NCBI GenBank assembly: GCA_029262175.1
Contig: JAJCZV010000031.1
Location: forward strand, 1 to 35,661
Source of the DNA: Gemmatimonadota bacterium
GTDB taxonomy: Bacteria; Gemmatimonadota; Gemmatimonadetes; Palauibacterales; Palauibacteraceae
Length of the DNA: 35,661 bases
Direction: 5' to 3'
Part shown: positions 1 to 8,853 of the stretch, one piece after another
How positions within the stretch are numbered: position 1 is the first letter of the stretch
Layout: every line of letters begins with the position of its first letter
Notes under the pieces: model-generated
Told to the model about the DNA's origin: nothing
Seen by the model: the letters and a program-made list of their open reading frames with translations, nothing else
Databases searched by the model: none
Made by a program: the position numbers and the translations under genes

Positions 1-187
1 CCTTCGAGCGCCTGACATCTCGGGACTTGCCGAGTTCAAACGCGCGAGTCGCAGGATCTTCGCGATGCTTCCAAGCCGCGACTCGCTCGAAGAGATCATG
101 CTCGCGGCTGACGACCTACTCGAGGAATGGACCAAGACGCGCCCCGCCGATCAGTCCCAACCGCTACTTCGCCTCGAAGCCGGCTAG
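1..187 (+). CDS. C-terminal end of an unrecognised protein (partial)
   Basis: The frame beginning at base 2 is open from the window edge to a TAG at 185-187 and encodes about 61 residues. It is the only plus frame open at the very start; the other two meet stops within a few codons. The composition is that of a real soluble protein end: it is helix-prone and acidic, with segments such as SLEEIMLAADDLLEEW followed by a polar tail. There are no membrane segments and I recognise no family. It converges on motB across 191 bp (188-378) in which I see only a small hairpin (CGCAG/CTGCG, 201-215) and no gene. The 5' end lies outside the window, so function cannot be stated. Coding is likely but not certain. 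Confidence 0.5.
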   Translation, partial: LRAPDISGLAEFKRASRRIFAMLPSRDSLEEIMLAADDLLEEWTKTRPADQSQPLLRLEAG

Positions 188-378
188 CCCTCCTGCCCCG
201 CGCAGCCTGGCTGCGTAATCACGCCACAAGAAGGAACGCTGCTCGCCCGCGAAACATCCCCGCACAGGGATGGTCGTGGGGCGCGCATCGATATGCGCTT
301 GTCTGCGCAGGCATACGCGGCGATGGAAGACCTGGTTGCGGCTGGTAGGGCCTGGTTGGTACGGCTGTGACGCGCAGG

Positions 379-1470
379 CTAGCCCGCGGCGTTCGTCGCT
401 TCCGCGCTGGTCGAGTCCGTCGCTGCCTGAGGCGGGGTCGCTACGGGGGCCGGCGGAGGAGCCGTCGGATCGGAGATTAGACCGCGCTCGACCAGCGTGT
501 TGGTGACGCCTTGTCGCGAGTAGTAGAGCTCGACTCTGCGGTTCTGCGCCCGGCCCGCGGGCGTATCGTTCGAGGCGAGGGGGCGATTTCCCCCGTACGA
601 CTCTACCGTGACCAGAGAAGCATCTTGCCCGCGGTCGACCAACGCCCGCGCGACACCGGCGGCCCGCGCGGCAGAGAGCTCCCAATTGGATTGAAAACCG
701 CCCGCGCCCGCAGTCATCGGTGTGTCGTCGGTGTGACCCGCAACCGCTACCGGCACCTCGATCAAGCGGGTGATGTCGCCGAGTCGCTCGAGGATGGCGG
801 CTCCATCGGCCTCCACCCCGGCCGAGCCGGAGCCGAACAGCGCTTGGCCCTGCATGCGCAGGAACACGCCTTCGAATTCCATCGCGACCAACACCTTGTC
901 CTCAAGCTGGTTATCCGTCACGAACTGTTGGAGCTCACGCCGGATTTCCTCCAGAACGTCATCGACGATCATGTCTCCGGGCGGACCCGCGATCGGGACC
1001 GTGTCTGACATCAGCGGAGTAGGGGCGTCATCGGCTCCCACGCCGTCGGCGGCGCCAAACGCCTCCTGAAGCGACTGCGCGGCCGCCCGAAACTTCTCGC
1101 TCTCGACCGACGACATCGAAAACAGGAGGATGAAGAACGTCAGCAGCAAACTCATGAGATCGCCAAACGTCATGACCCACGCTGGGGCGCCCTCCTCCAC
1201 CTCCTCGGGTGCGGCTTCCGGGAGGGACGGCGCGGCCTCGGCTACGACCGCCACGACGGGGACAGCCGCGACCGAGGCAGCCTCGGGTACAGCCTCCTCG
1301 TCGCCGCTCGGCTCGACGCCCATCGGCTCGACGCCCATGGGACGACGTCCGATTGGGCCCGATGCCTCAGAAGCACCGACCGCCTCAGGACTCGTCGCTG
1401 ATGCGTCTTGATGTTCGCTGGCCGACTCGTCCGGGACGAGATCCTGGTCCGGAGCGCGCGCGCCTTCCAC
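379..1470 (-). CDS. motB: Flagellar motor stator protein MotB with a long N-terminal extension
   Basis: MotB is the peptidoglycan-anchored half of the flagellar stator. After about 95 Pro/Glu/Ala-rich residues comes one membrane helix at about 100-122 containing MTFGDLMSLLLTFFILLFSM. D104 sits where the proton- or sodium-binding Asp of MotB lies. A plug-like amphipathic stretch (SEKFRAAAQSLQEAFG) follows, then a C-terminal OmpA-like peptidoglycan-binding domain (about 225-330) with GHTDDTP, the ELSAARA-type helix and NRRVELYY. The start is GTG at 1470, one base after the motA stop, which implies translational coupling. The family normally has only about 25-30 residues before the membrane helix, so the 95-residue cytoplasmic leader is unusual. 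It includes a tandem MGVEP duplication. Which ion is used cannot be told from sequence. Confidence 0.93.
   Translation of the reverse strand: MEGARAPDQDLVPDESASEHQDASATSPEAVGASEASGPIGRRPMGVEPMGVEPSGDEEAVPEAASVAAVPVVAVVAEAAPSLPEAAPEEVEEGAPAWVMTFGDLMSLLLTFFILLFSMSSVESEKFRAAAQSLQEAFGAADGVGADDAPTPLMSDTVPIAGPPGDMIVDDVLEEIRRELQQFVTDNQLEDKVLVAMEFEGVFLRMQGQALFGSGSAGVEADGAAILERLGDITRLIEVPVAVAGHTDDTPMTAGAGGFQSNWELSAARAAGVARALVDRGQDASLVTVESYGGNRPLASNDTPAGRAQNRRVELYYSRQGVTNTLVERGLISDPTAPPPAPVATPPQAATDSTSAEATNAAG
1309..1338. repeat. Tandem 15-bp duplication inside motB
   Basis: The unit CGGCTCGACGCCCAT occurs twice back to back (1309-1323 and 1324-1338). On the minus strand it encodes MGVEP repeated twice in the N-terminal leader of MotB. 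The repeat is in frame and lies outside the conserved stator domains, so copy number could vary without harming the core. Confidence 0.9.
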
Positions 1471-1471
1471 G

Positions 1472-2242
1472 TCACGACCCCAGCGCGTCTACGGCCTCGC
1501 CGTCCGAGGGTGAGAACGCCTTGAATTTCTCGCGCATCATGATCATCGACTCTTCTCGATTGAGCGCCACCAACCCCACCATCGCGAGTTGGAGATTGCT
1601 CATCTCCACCTTGAGACGCCGCTCGAGCTTCGTCACCATCGGCAAAAACAGCAGGTTGGCCATCAACGCTCCATAGAGCGTCGTCAAGAGCGCGACCGCC
1701 ATCTTTGGTCCGATCGCGGCTGGATCGTCGAGGGTCGCGAGCATCTGTACCAGCCCGATCAACGTGCCGATCATGCCGAACGCGGGTGCGAACTTCCCCA
1801 TCTCGTTGAAGATCTTTTGACCGACCCGGTGGTGCTCCTCGATCGATTGCTTTTCCGTCGCCATGATCTCTTGGAGAATCCCGACGTCGGTGCCATCGGC
1901 CACGAGCGAAAGCCCCTTGGCCACCGGCGTCGAAGGCGCCTGTTCGGTCATGCCCTCGAGGGCGAGCAGCCCGTCTTTGCCCGAAGCCTTTCGACATTCG
2001 AGGAGAAACTCCATGAGGCCAAGCATCTCCTGCTTCGGGCTCTTGAACACCCGGCCCATAACTGCAAAGACCATCTTCAGTTCGTTGAGCGGAAAGGCGA
2101 TGATGGTTGCCGCGATCGTGCCTCCGACCACCACGAGGATGGAAGGCATGTTCACGAACGTCATGAGATCCGACCCCATGAGGATCGAAGCCAAGACGAG
2201 GCCGATCCCCAGGACCAGGCCGATTGGAGTTCCGATGTCCAC
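1472..2242 (-). CDS. motA: Flagellar motor stator protein MotA/PomA
   Basis: A 256-residue protein of the MotA/TolQ/ExbB proton-channel superfamily, the membrane half of the flagellar stator. Four membrane helices are visible: about 5-22, 31-51, 150-172 and 184-207. The long cytoplasmic loop between helices 2 and 3 is where the FliG contact lies in this family. The conserved APAFGMIGTLIGLVQML and LLTTLYGALMANLLFLPM segments carry the family's prolines. The length matches the family. The start is GTG at 2242 with GGGA seven bases upstream. The stop lies one base before the motB GTG, so the two genes form a unit. A separate EAL-HDOD gene diverges from it across 136 bp. Confidence 0.95.
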   Translation of the reverse strand: MDIGTPIGLVLGIGLVLASILMGSDLMTFVNMPSILVVVGGTIAATIIAFPLNELKMVFAVMGRVFKSPKQEMLGLMEFLLECRKASGKDGLLALEGMTEQAPSTPVAKGLSLVADGTDVGILQEIMATEKQSIEEHHRVGQKIFNEMGKFAPAFGMIGTLIGLVQMLATLDDPAAIGPKMAVALLTTLYGALMANLLFLPMVTKLERRLKVEMSNLQLAMVGLVALNREESMIMMREKFKAFSPSDGEAVDALGS

Positions 2243-2378
2243 TTTGTTCCCGTTTCTGATGGGTGAATCCGCGCAACCTGGTCTGCTCGTGTGAGTATCG
2301 GCGCTTTACGGCAGGGGATTAGCGGCCCATCTCCGGCTCAAGTGTTGGCCGCTTCCGACGAGGCTCTCAGAGTAAGAC

Positions 2379-3623
2379 GTGCGCGTGACCCCGGACCTCG
2401 GAATACGCTTGGAACTGTTACTGGTTCGAGAACCGATCTTCGACGCAGACGGCGACTTGTTCGGATATGAACTCCGACACAGCGTTGGCTACGAAACGCC
2501 TGTGGCCGACGAGTCCGACGACTCAACCGTCGAGGCCGCACTCGTCCACAGCCTGTTGGAATCTCATCTCACGCAGGTGACAGGCGGAAAACCGGCGTTT
2601 GTGCGGGCGACGCCCTCGATGCTTCAGGAGGGGCTGGTCCAACTCCTTCCGCGGAATCGAGTCGTAATACAGATCGCCACTTCGTTTGGCGAGCGCGCGG
2701 ACCTCTTGATCAGCTGTCGACAGATGTTTCGGGAAGGGTTTCGCTTTGCCGTCGATGATTTTGCGGTCGCCGACAACGCGGATCGCCTACTCGAGATCTC
2801 CCGTTACGTACGCATCGACATGGGCCAAGATGAGTTGACGGGGCGCGCGGAAGCGCTAGGCGCAGCTCGAGCCGCGAGGCGTCCGGCGATCGCGACGGGA
2901 ATCGAGAGCATCGATCGCTGGCAGGAATGCAATGATCTCGGATTCAAGCTCTTTCAAGGTCGATTCTTTCGAAGTTCCGATCGAATGTCCCTCCGCGGAA
3001 CGCCCGCTCAATCGATCCACGTCCTACGCCTACTCCGACTCGCGCGAGACCCCAAGAATTCCAATAGGGAGCTCGAGGACGCGATCAAGGTCGACCCGAC
3101 TCTGACTTTCCGACTCCTCAAGCTCGTGAATTCCGCCGCGATGGGTGGGCGCGGGATCGAATCGATCGCACATGCAATACAGCTCTTGGGCCGAATCCCC
3201 CTTCAGCGTTGGTTGACCGTCTTGCTCGTGGCGACCACGCGCGGGTCGGGAGGATACGATGCGGAACTCGCGATCGGCGCGCTGACCCGGGGGCGTTTTC
3301 TGGAAATTCTCGCCGAGGCATCCGACGGCGCTCTCGACGAGAGTTCATCCTTTTTGGTCGGAATGTTCTCCGTCATGGACTCGCTAGTAAAACTACCCAT
3401 GCAAGAGGTCGTCGAGACCGCCGGACTTCCGCGTGTAGTGGAGGAAGCGCTTCTGCTTCGCGAAGGCCTGTTCGGAGCCGCGCTCGGGCTGCTGGAAGCC
3501 TACGAGGACGGCGACTGGCCCACGGTATCTCAGCTCTCGGCCAACCTTCCGGTCGAGGATCTGGACCTGGTCGGCACATACGCCGACGCAGTGGTTTGGG
3601 CGAAGAGCCAGCTCGACCTGTAG
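2379..3623 (+). CDS. EAL-HDOD signalling protein (YuxH-like, degenerate EAL)
   Basis: A 414-residue cytoplasmic signalling protein. The N-terminal half (about 15-200) is an EAL-type fold: LLVREPIFDADGDLFGYELR opens it, FAVDDFAVADNADRL matches the DDF region, and a KLFQGRFF segment matches the QGY/F segment. The signature E-A-L is replaced by YELR, and the usual metal-binding residues are not evident, so c-di-GMP hydrolysis is unlikely. The C-terminal half (about 205-400) is an HDOD domain, with DPTLTFRLLKLVNSA and a SIAHAIQLLG segment. EAL-HDOD proteins commonly act as scaffolds in motility and biofilm control. Divergence from motAB fits such a role, but this is inference. The start at GTG 2379 is tentative; a second GTG at 2385 is in frame and neither has a strong ribosome-binding site. 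Confidence 0.88.
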   Translation: MRVTPDLGIRLELLLVREPIFDADGDLFGYELRHSVGYETPVADESDDSTVEAALVHSLLESHLTQVTGGKPAFVRATPSMLQEGLVQLLPRNRVVIQIATSFGERADLLISCRQMFREGFRFAVDDFAVADNADRLLEISRYVRIDMGQDELTGRAEALGAARAARRPAIATGIESIDRWQECNDLGFKLFQGRFFRSSDRMSLRGTPAQSIHVLRLLRLARDPKNSNRELEDAIKVDPTLTFRLLKLVNSAAMGGRGIESIAHAIQLLGRIPLQRWLTVLLVATTRGSGGYDAELAIGALTRGRFLEILAEASDGALDESSSFLVGMFSVMDSLVKLPMQEVVETAGLPRVVEEALLLREGLFGAALGLLEAYEDGDWPTVSQLSANLPVEDLDLVGTYADAVVWAKSQLDL

Positions 3624-3649
3624 ATCGATCGAGCCGGCCCGTGGCTCGC

Positions 3650-6583
3650 CTAGTGAGAAACCCCGCCCTCTGCGGACACCTTCTTTTCGACCAAGTCGAG
3701 CCCCGACTCGCGACCCTTCGCAACCGCCGGAACGCCGTCGACCATCCATTCCGGGGCTGGCGCATCGAGCAAGTAGTGATCGAAGAACTGCTGCATCCGA
3801 ATGGCCCAATCGACCTGGTTCGGTTGGCGACCCAAGCCGTGCCCCTCTCCGTTGTAGTTGAGCATGAACACAGGTAGCTGCAGACGGCGCATGGCCGAGA
3901 ACATTTCGATGCCTTGATACCAAGGCACGGCGCCATCTTGATCGTTGTGCAGCATGAGCAGCGGCGTCTGGATCTTGTCGGCGAAGAACAGCGGCGAGTT
4001 GTGCAGATAGCGGTCCCGTTCCTCCCACAACGTTCCACCGATTCGACTCTGGGTGCGCTCGTACTGGAAGGCACGGCTCATTCCCGACTGCCAGCGGATT
4101 CCGCCGTATGCGCTCGTCATGTTCGCCACCGGGGCACCCGCCTCGGCCGCGGCGAACAGGTTCGTTTTCGTGATCATGTAGGCGATTTGGTACCCTCCCC
4201 ACGAATGACCCTGCACGCCGATCCGATCGCGGTCCACGAAGCCTCGGTCGAGGAGCGAAAGCACACCTGGATTGACCGCGTCGAGCGCGCTTTCACCTGG
4301 GTATCCGATTTCATACGGGATGTCCGGGATGAAGACCAAATAGCCGCGACTCGCATAGAAGGAGAACCGCACGGATGCGCGATTCGGAACGGGTGAGTTG
4401 TATTGGTGAAGTCCGTCGGACATACGCTCGTAGAAGTACACCATCATCGGGTACTGCTTGGTCGGGTCGAAACCGTCGGGCTTGATGAGGATGCCCTCCA
4501 GCGGCACACGATCGTTGGACAACCAACGAACGAGCTCGGCGGACCCCCAGCGATAATCCGATTGCTGCGGATTCACGTCCGTGAGCCGGCTCGCGTCGTC
4601 GAAGTCCGGACCACTCACCCAAAGATCGGGAAACTCGGTAAACGACTCACGGGTCCAGACCAGGCGATCGGCGTCCTCGGCTTTGGTTGGGCGTCCGTAG
4701 CGCAGGTCCCCGCTGACGAGTGTTCGGGGCGCGCCTTCACCATCCGTCCGAGCACGCGCGAAACCGGACCCTCTCGTTGCGAGATCGAAGACAGAAAGCA
4801 GAAGCTCTCCCTCGGCGACGGCGCCGCTCGAACCGCCGCCAAAGCCAAAGCCCCCAGGGCTGCTGTCTAGATCGATCACACGGTACCGCAGACCCGACTC
4901 TCGGCCGTTGGTGATGCGAACGGGAGCAGACCTTCCGGTCGGATCGATGCGCCACGTGTCATGCTTGTCGTAGGCAAGCAGTGCCGCGTCGCCCTCGACC
5001 CAGATCGGACGGCCATACGGGGGAGGACCTTGCGGGTGATCGTCGAGTTCGTTGAAGAAGGCTACGGGAATCGCGCCGGTAAGGCTGACCGCTTCACCCG
5101 AGCCGTCCATCCGCGCGGCCTTCCAGTCGCGTCCCGCTTCGTCCCACCAATACGCGTATTGTCCGCCCGGCGAGACGCTGGCGCCACCGAAACCGCGCAC
5201 GCGCTCGACGATCATGCGTCGCTCGCCCGTGCCTACGTCGATGGAATACGCGTCTTCGTAGCGGCCGTCCCAAGACACCTCTTGTCGATACGGTGCGTCG
5301 GTGGTGCCGAGCACCGACGGCTCGGTCGCGTCTTCCGTGAGGGCGATGTCCGGCACCGCCGGAGACGCCAGCTGGATCATCCGATCTCGACCTTGATGCG
5401 ACACGGCCAGGTAGGTTCGGTCGCGCTCCTGATCCGCTTGGACGAGCTGCATGGGCTGGAGATACGGATCCTTCCAGTTCCAAACGTCGAGCCGCACCAG
5501 ATCTTCGTCGAGAACTTTCTCGTCGGGCTCCGGTTCAGGACGCGGAGCCGTGCCGAAGAAAACGCGCGACCCGGTCTTGTCGAAAGAAACGTCGCCGTGT
5601 TCGCTCACCCACCACCCGGCTGGCATTCCGGTAGAGCCATGGTCGGCCACGCGTTCAGCGTTCGGCTGGACGACGGCGGTGGAATAGAGCGCGAAGGCCG
5701 GTTGGTCTTGATCCCATTGGCCCGCGTTACTGAGATACGCGAGACGATCGCCGGCCTCATCGAAGACGAGCTGCAGGTAGTGACCTTCGCCCGCCATGAC
5801 CTCCGTGCGCACGCCATCGGACGGATCGACCAAATACAGTCCATCTCCTCCAGCGTCCTCGGTGGACGCAACATACGCCAGCCGTGTTCCACCATCGGCG
5901 AACAGATACGAAACCACGTCGTCGAACCGAAACTCGTTGCCCGCTGCGAGGTCGCGAAGGACGAGCGGCGTTCCATCTTCCTTTTCGTGACGCTTCTTGT
6001 ACTCCGCAGATCGTTCCGTCTCTTCTTCCTCATCCGGTTGAGCCTCTTCCTCGCCCTCTCCCTCGTCCGCGTCCGGCGGGTCGGAGAGCCGGTACGCGAT
6101 GAAGGCGCCTCCATCCTCGGGGATCGAGAACGAGTCGATGGGTCCCGCTCGAAAGACGCCTGCCCCACCCTCGTCGAAGGCGATGCCAAGATTGAGCACG
6201 GCCAGGGAGTCACCGGGCAGTTGATCGCCCTTCTTGCCGTCCAACTTGAGCGAATCGACCGTGGCCCCGACGGGCGGAACCTCAAACGCCAGAAAACGAG
6301 AATCCCTCGTGAACGTGGGTGAACGGCCTCGAAACCGTCCCTGTTCCGAACCATCGGTGCGCGTCACTACGAGCGTGGGATCACCGTCCCAGGGCTCGAG
6401 CACATAGGCCAGCCAGGCACCATCAGCCGACAGCACGCGACCCTGAATGGCGTTCCACCGGTAGGTGTCCTCGTGATCGAGTGCGGGCTTCGCCTGCTGG
6501 GCAATGACGGGCGAGGCGCCAATGAACATGGCGACCAGTGCGAGAGACGGGCGCGGGGCCCAGCATCGAGAAAAGGCAGACAT
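3650..6583 (-). CDS. Exported S9-family (prolyl oligopeptidase-type) serine peptidase
   Basis: A 977-residue exported peptidase. The start at ATG 6583 is preferred to an upstream in-frame start because AAGGAG lies seven bases before it and a signal peptide begins there (about 1-30, ending VIAQQ). A beta-propeller-like region with WD-type repeats fills about 40-690. An alpha/beta-hydrolase domain follows with GHSWGGY (Ser794), NDQDGAVP (Asp883) and GEGHG (His915), a complete triad in the expected order. A strongly acidic, charged insert at roughly 180-215 is low complexity. It probably acts in the periplasm or outside the cell on proline-containing or other oligopeptides; the specificity is unknown. 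It converges on the EAL-HDOD gene (26 bp gap) and diverges from the dehydrogenase at 6731. Confidence 0.92.
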   Translation of the reverse strand: MSAFSRCWAPRPSLALVAMFIGASPVIAQQAKPALDHEDTYRWNAIQGRVLSADGAWLAYVLEPWDGDPTLVVTRTDGSEQGRFRGRSPTFTRDSRFLAFEVPPVGATVDSLKLDGKKGDQLPGDSLAVLNLGIAFDEGGAGVFRAGPIDSFSIPEDGGAFIAYRLSDPPDADEGEGEEEAQPDEEEETERSAEYKKRHEKEDGTPLVLRDLAAGNEFRFDDVVSYLFADGGTRLAYVASTEDAGGDGLYLVDPSDGVRTEVMAGEGHYLQLVFDEAGDRLAYLSNAGQWDQDQPAFALYSTAVVQPNAERVADHGSTGMPAGWWVSEHGDVSFDKTGSRVFFGTAPRPEPEPDEKVLDEDLVRLDVWNWKDPYLQPMQLVQADQERDRTYLAVSHQGRDRMIQLASPAVPDIALTEDATEPSVLGTTDAPYRQEVSWDGRYEDAYSIDVGTGERRMIVERVRGFGGASVSPGGQYAYWWDEAGRDWKAARMDGSGEAVSLTGAIPVAFFNELDDHPQGPPPYGRPIWVEGDAALLAYDKHDTWRIDPTGRSAPVRITNGRESGLRYRVIDLDSSPGGFGFGGGSSGAVAEGELLLSVFDLATRGSGFARARTDGEGAPRTLVSGDLRYGRPTKAEDADRLVWTRESFTEFPDLWVSGPDFDDASRLTDVNPQQSDYRWGSAELVRWLSNDRVPLEGILIKPDGFDPTKQYPMMVYFYERMSDGLHQYNSPVPNRASVRFSFYASRGYLVFIPDIPYEIGYPGESALDAVNPGVLSLLDRGFVDRDRIGVQGHSWGGYQIAYMITKTNLFAAAEAGAPVANMTSAYGGIRWQSGMSRAFQYERTQSRIGGTLWEERDRYLHNSPLFFADKIQTPLLMLHNDQDGAVPWYQGIEMFSAMRRLQLPVFMLNYNGEGHGLGRQPNQVDWAIRMQQFFDHYLLDAPAPEWMVDGVPAVAKGRESGLDLVEKKVSAEGGVSH

Positions 6584-6730
6584 CCGGCAACTCCTTTTTA
6601 TTGGACCCACCAATTTGGGGGGATCCCGCCGACATCTGCCACCTGGCATGGGATTTAGAGTGGCCTAAAACTTGCTAAACCAATGCGGAGACTATCTTTC
6701 GAGCGTTGCACGTCTTTCGAAAGGAGCACG

Positions 6731-8608
6731 ATGCGAACCCCCAAGCTTGGCGTCTGGGTCGTGTGGCAGACGGTGGGCCTGCTGCTCATCGTCACTGCCC
6801 CCGCGTTCGTGTCGTTCCGTCGGCCGGTGTGGGAAATCGCGACGACCGACCTCCCACAGTTTCTGGCCTACGGTGGCTCGTTTGTGCTCGCGAGCGTCGT
6901 GTTGACCATCCTCTTGGCTCGATACGGCGAGCTCAAGCTTCCTATGGTGCTCGTGGTGACCGCGGCCGCCCTGTCGCTCGGTTTGTTCGCTTTGCTTCTG
7001 ATTGGCGGGCCCTATCGACGGACGGTGTTGGTCCTCAGCTGCGGCTTCGCCGCAACCTGGATAGCGATTCCGGTCCTTGTCGCCCGCCGGCTCCGGATGC
7101 GCGAATGGGGCATCGGCGCCGTCGCCTTGCTAGGGCTCGTCATGCTGACGGCGCTGGGCACGGATTCCGTTGCCACGCGCGAAAAAAATGTGGTGGAGGC
7201 GCGTCGAGTCGAGACACTGGTCACCAACGAGCTTCCGGTCGAAGCGGTCTATTTCACCGGCGTCGAGACGGAGGGGCCGGGAGGCGGGCTTGACGCGTTT
7301 GGCGACGGATACGTGGTCGCCAGCCGAAGGGGCGTTCTGCGCTTCGTCGTCGTGCCGGAGGACGAGGGGCTACTCCAGGTGCGCGATCTCCCGATCGAGC
7401 CACCCGACTTTGGCGACTACTCGGGTGACTTACCTACATTCGTAACGGTCGATCGCATTCAGACCAACGATTTGGAAGTGTTCGAAGGCGTCGACGGACC
7501 TCGCCTGCTCATGTCCCACACGTTCTGGGATCAGGGACGTCGGTGCATGACGGTTAGACTCTCTTCGATGGTCGTTGAAGGCAGGGACATCCTCCCGTCT
7601 TCAGGAGACGGTTGGCGAACGCTGCACGAGGCCACTCCCTGCCTGCCCTTCGAAGGAGCGTCCGAGTTGTGGAGCTATCGCGAGACGGCTGGACGCATCG
7701 TGCAGATCGATCAAGAGCACGTGCTGTATTCCGTGGCCAACCCGGAAGATCCCGTCTATTCACAAGATCCGGCTTCTGATTTTGGTCGGACCCTCCAGAT
7801 CAACGTCGTGACTGGTGAGGCGAGCGTTTTCACGTCTGGACACCGGAATGCGCAAGGGCTCGCCATGGACGGGAACGGGCGCGCCTGGCTGACAGAACAT
7901 GGGCCGCAAGGGGGCGATGAACTCAACCTCTTGGAGGCCGGAACCAACTACGGCTGGCCCGTGAAGACGTTAGGCGTCGAGTACGTCATTGGCGTGGCTA
8001 CGGACTACTCCCACCTCGAGGTCCCGGACGACCTCCGCGATCCCTTCTTCAGCTGGGTGCCATCGATTGCACCCTCACAGGTGATCGCTCTTCGCGGCGA
8101 CCTGTTCCAGGCATGGCGCGGCGATTTGCTCGTTGGATCACTTCGGCGCAAAGCCGTCTTTCGGCTGCGGGTCTCGAATGGCGGGGTCCTCTTTGCCGAG
8201 CCGTTCGAGATCGGCCTGCGCGTGCGTGACCTCATAGAGGGCCCCGATGGTCGGATCATCGTCTGGACGGACGAAGGACGTGTAGTGGCCCTCTCACCTC
8301 GCTCGTACGAGGACTCGGATGAGCTGCTGGCGACCTGCCTGGGCTGTCATCTTTGGGCGGACGACGAGGTTCGCGCTGGGGCCGCACCGCCGCTGAAGGG
8401 CGTGGTTGGCCGACCGATCGGACGGTCGCCACAGTTTGAATACTCCGACGCACTTCGCTCCGCGGATGGTTTTTGGCTGCCGGGGCTCTTGAGCTCCTAC
8501 TTGGAGAACCCGACGAGGCTGTACCCAGGGACCTCGATGGCGTTTGCAGGGATTCCAGACAGCCTCAGCCGGGCGCGTCTTATTCAGGTACTGGAGACTC
8601 GCCAGTAG
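6731..8608 (+). CDS. Membrane-anchored sugar-dehydrogenase-like propeller fused to cytochrome c
   Basis: A 625-residue fusion. Five hydrophobic helices occupy about 8-140. A glucose/sorbosone dehydrogenase-type beta-propeller (about 165-515) follows, with SGHRNAQGLAMD and TEHGPQGGDELNLLEAGTNYGW (the EHGPQGGDE segment lies near 389-397). A C-terminal cytochrome c has CLGCH at 536-540 and the likely axial Met603 in PGTSMAF. ATG 6731 is chosen because AAGGAG lies five bases before it. Related soluble enzymes use PQQ to oxidise sugars and pass electrons to cytochromes; here donor and acceptor domains would share one chain tethered to the inner membrane. I could not place the GxHxGxxL segment that carries the catalytic His in soluble homologues, so activity is unproven. 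Confidence 0.85.
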   Translation: MRTPKLGVWVVWQTVGLLLIVTAPAFVSFRRPVWEIATTDLPQFLAYGGSFVLASVVLTILLARYGELKLPMVLVVTAAALSLGLFALLLIGGPYRRTVLVLSCGFAATWIAIPVLVARRLRMREWGIGAVALLGLVMLTALGTDSVATREKNVVEARRVETLVTNELPVEAVYFTGVETEGPGGGLDAFGDGYVVASRRGVLRFVVVPEDEGLLQVRDLPIEPPDFGDYSGDLPTFVTVDRIQTNDLEVFEGVDGPRLLMSHTFWDQGRRCMTVRLSSMVVEGRDILPSSGDGWRTLHEATPCLPFEGASELWSYRETAGRIVQIDQEHVLYSVANPEDPVYSQDPASDFGRTLQINVVTGEASVFTSGHRNAQGLAMDGNGRAWLTEHGPQGGDELNLLEAGTNYGWPVKTLGVEYVIGVATDYSHLEVPDDLRDPFFSWVPSIAPSQVIALRGDLFQAWRGDLLVGSLRRKAVFRLRVSNGGVLFAEPFEIGLRVRDLIEGPDGRIIVWTDEGRVVALSPRSYEDSDELLATCLGCHLWADDEVRAGAAPPLKGVVGRPIGRSPQFEYSDALRSADGFWLPGLLSSYLENPTRLYPGTSMAFAGIPDSLSRARLIQVLETRQ

Positions 8609-8853
8609 TTGCTTTGCGGTTGTGGCACGCGGGCTTTGAGTCCCCAGACGTAGTCGCGCGCCCGCCACAACGGAAAGCCCCGTACGCCACGGAAGTGGCG
8701 GCCTCCCGCGGAACCGCTCTCTCGTAACGGACGACTTTGCAACCGGTTGATTCCCGGCGACCAGCGCGAGCCGCCCCCCTGGTATGCCGGGAACACCCAT
8801 TGCGTTTTCAGGTGCTGCAAGCCGGAGAGACCGGCCGTCACCTGGAGGCGTCG
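8609..8853 (+). other. Hairpin-rich intergenic region before malate synthase
   Basis: No convincing gene lies in these 245 bp, but five potential hairpins follow one another. The first is GTTGTGGC (8619-8626) with GCCACAAC (8664-8671), extended by GGGC/GCCC. The second is CGCCAC-GGAA-GTGGCG (8685-8700). The third is the 10-bp palindrome CAACCGGTTG (8740-8749). The fourth is CCCGGC/GCCGGG with inner ACCAG/CTGGT (8753-8791). The fifth is GCCGG-AGAGA-CCGGC (8821-8835). The last ends eight bases before the GGAGG of the next gene. This could be a structured mRNA leader or a dispersed intergenic repeat; the sequence alone does not decide. Confidence 0.45.

Noticed and set aside
4961..6322. Long open frame on the plus strand (453 codons) opposite the S9 peptidase
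   Set aside because: It is antisense to a clearly conserved gene, its product is Arg/His/Val-rich with no domain pattern, and long antisense frames are common in high-GC coding DNA.
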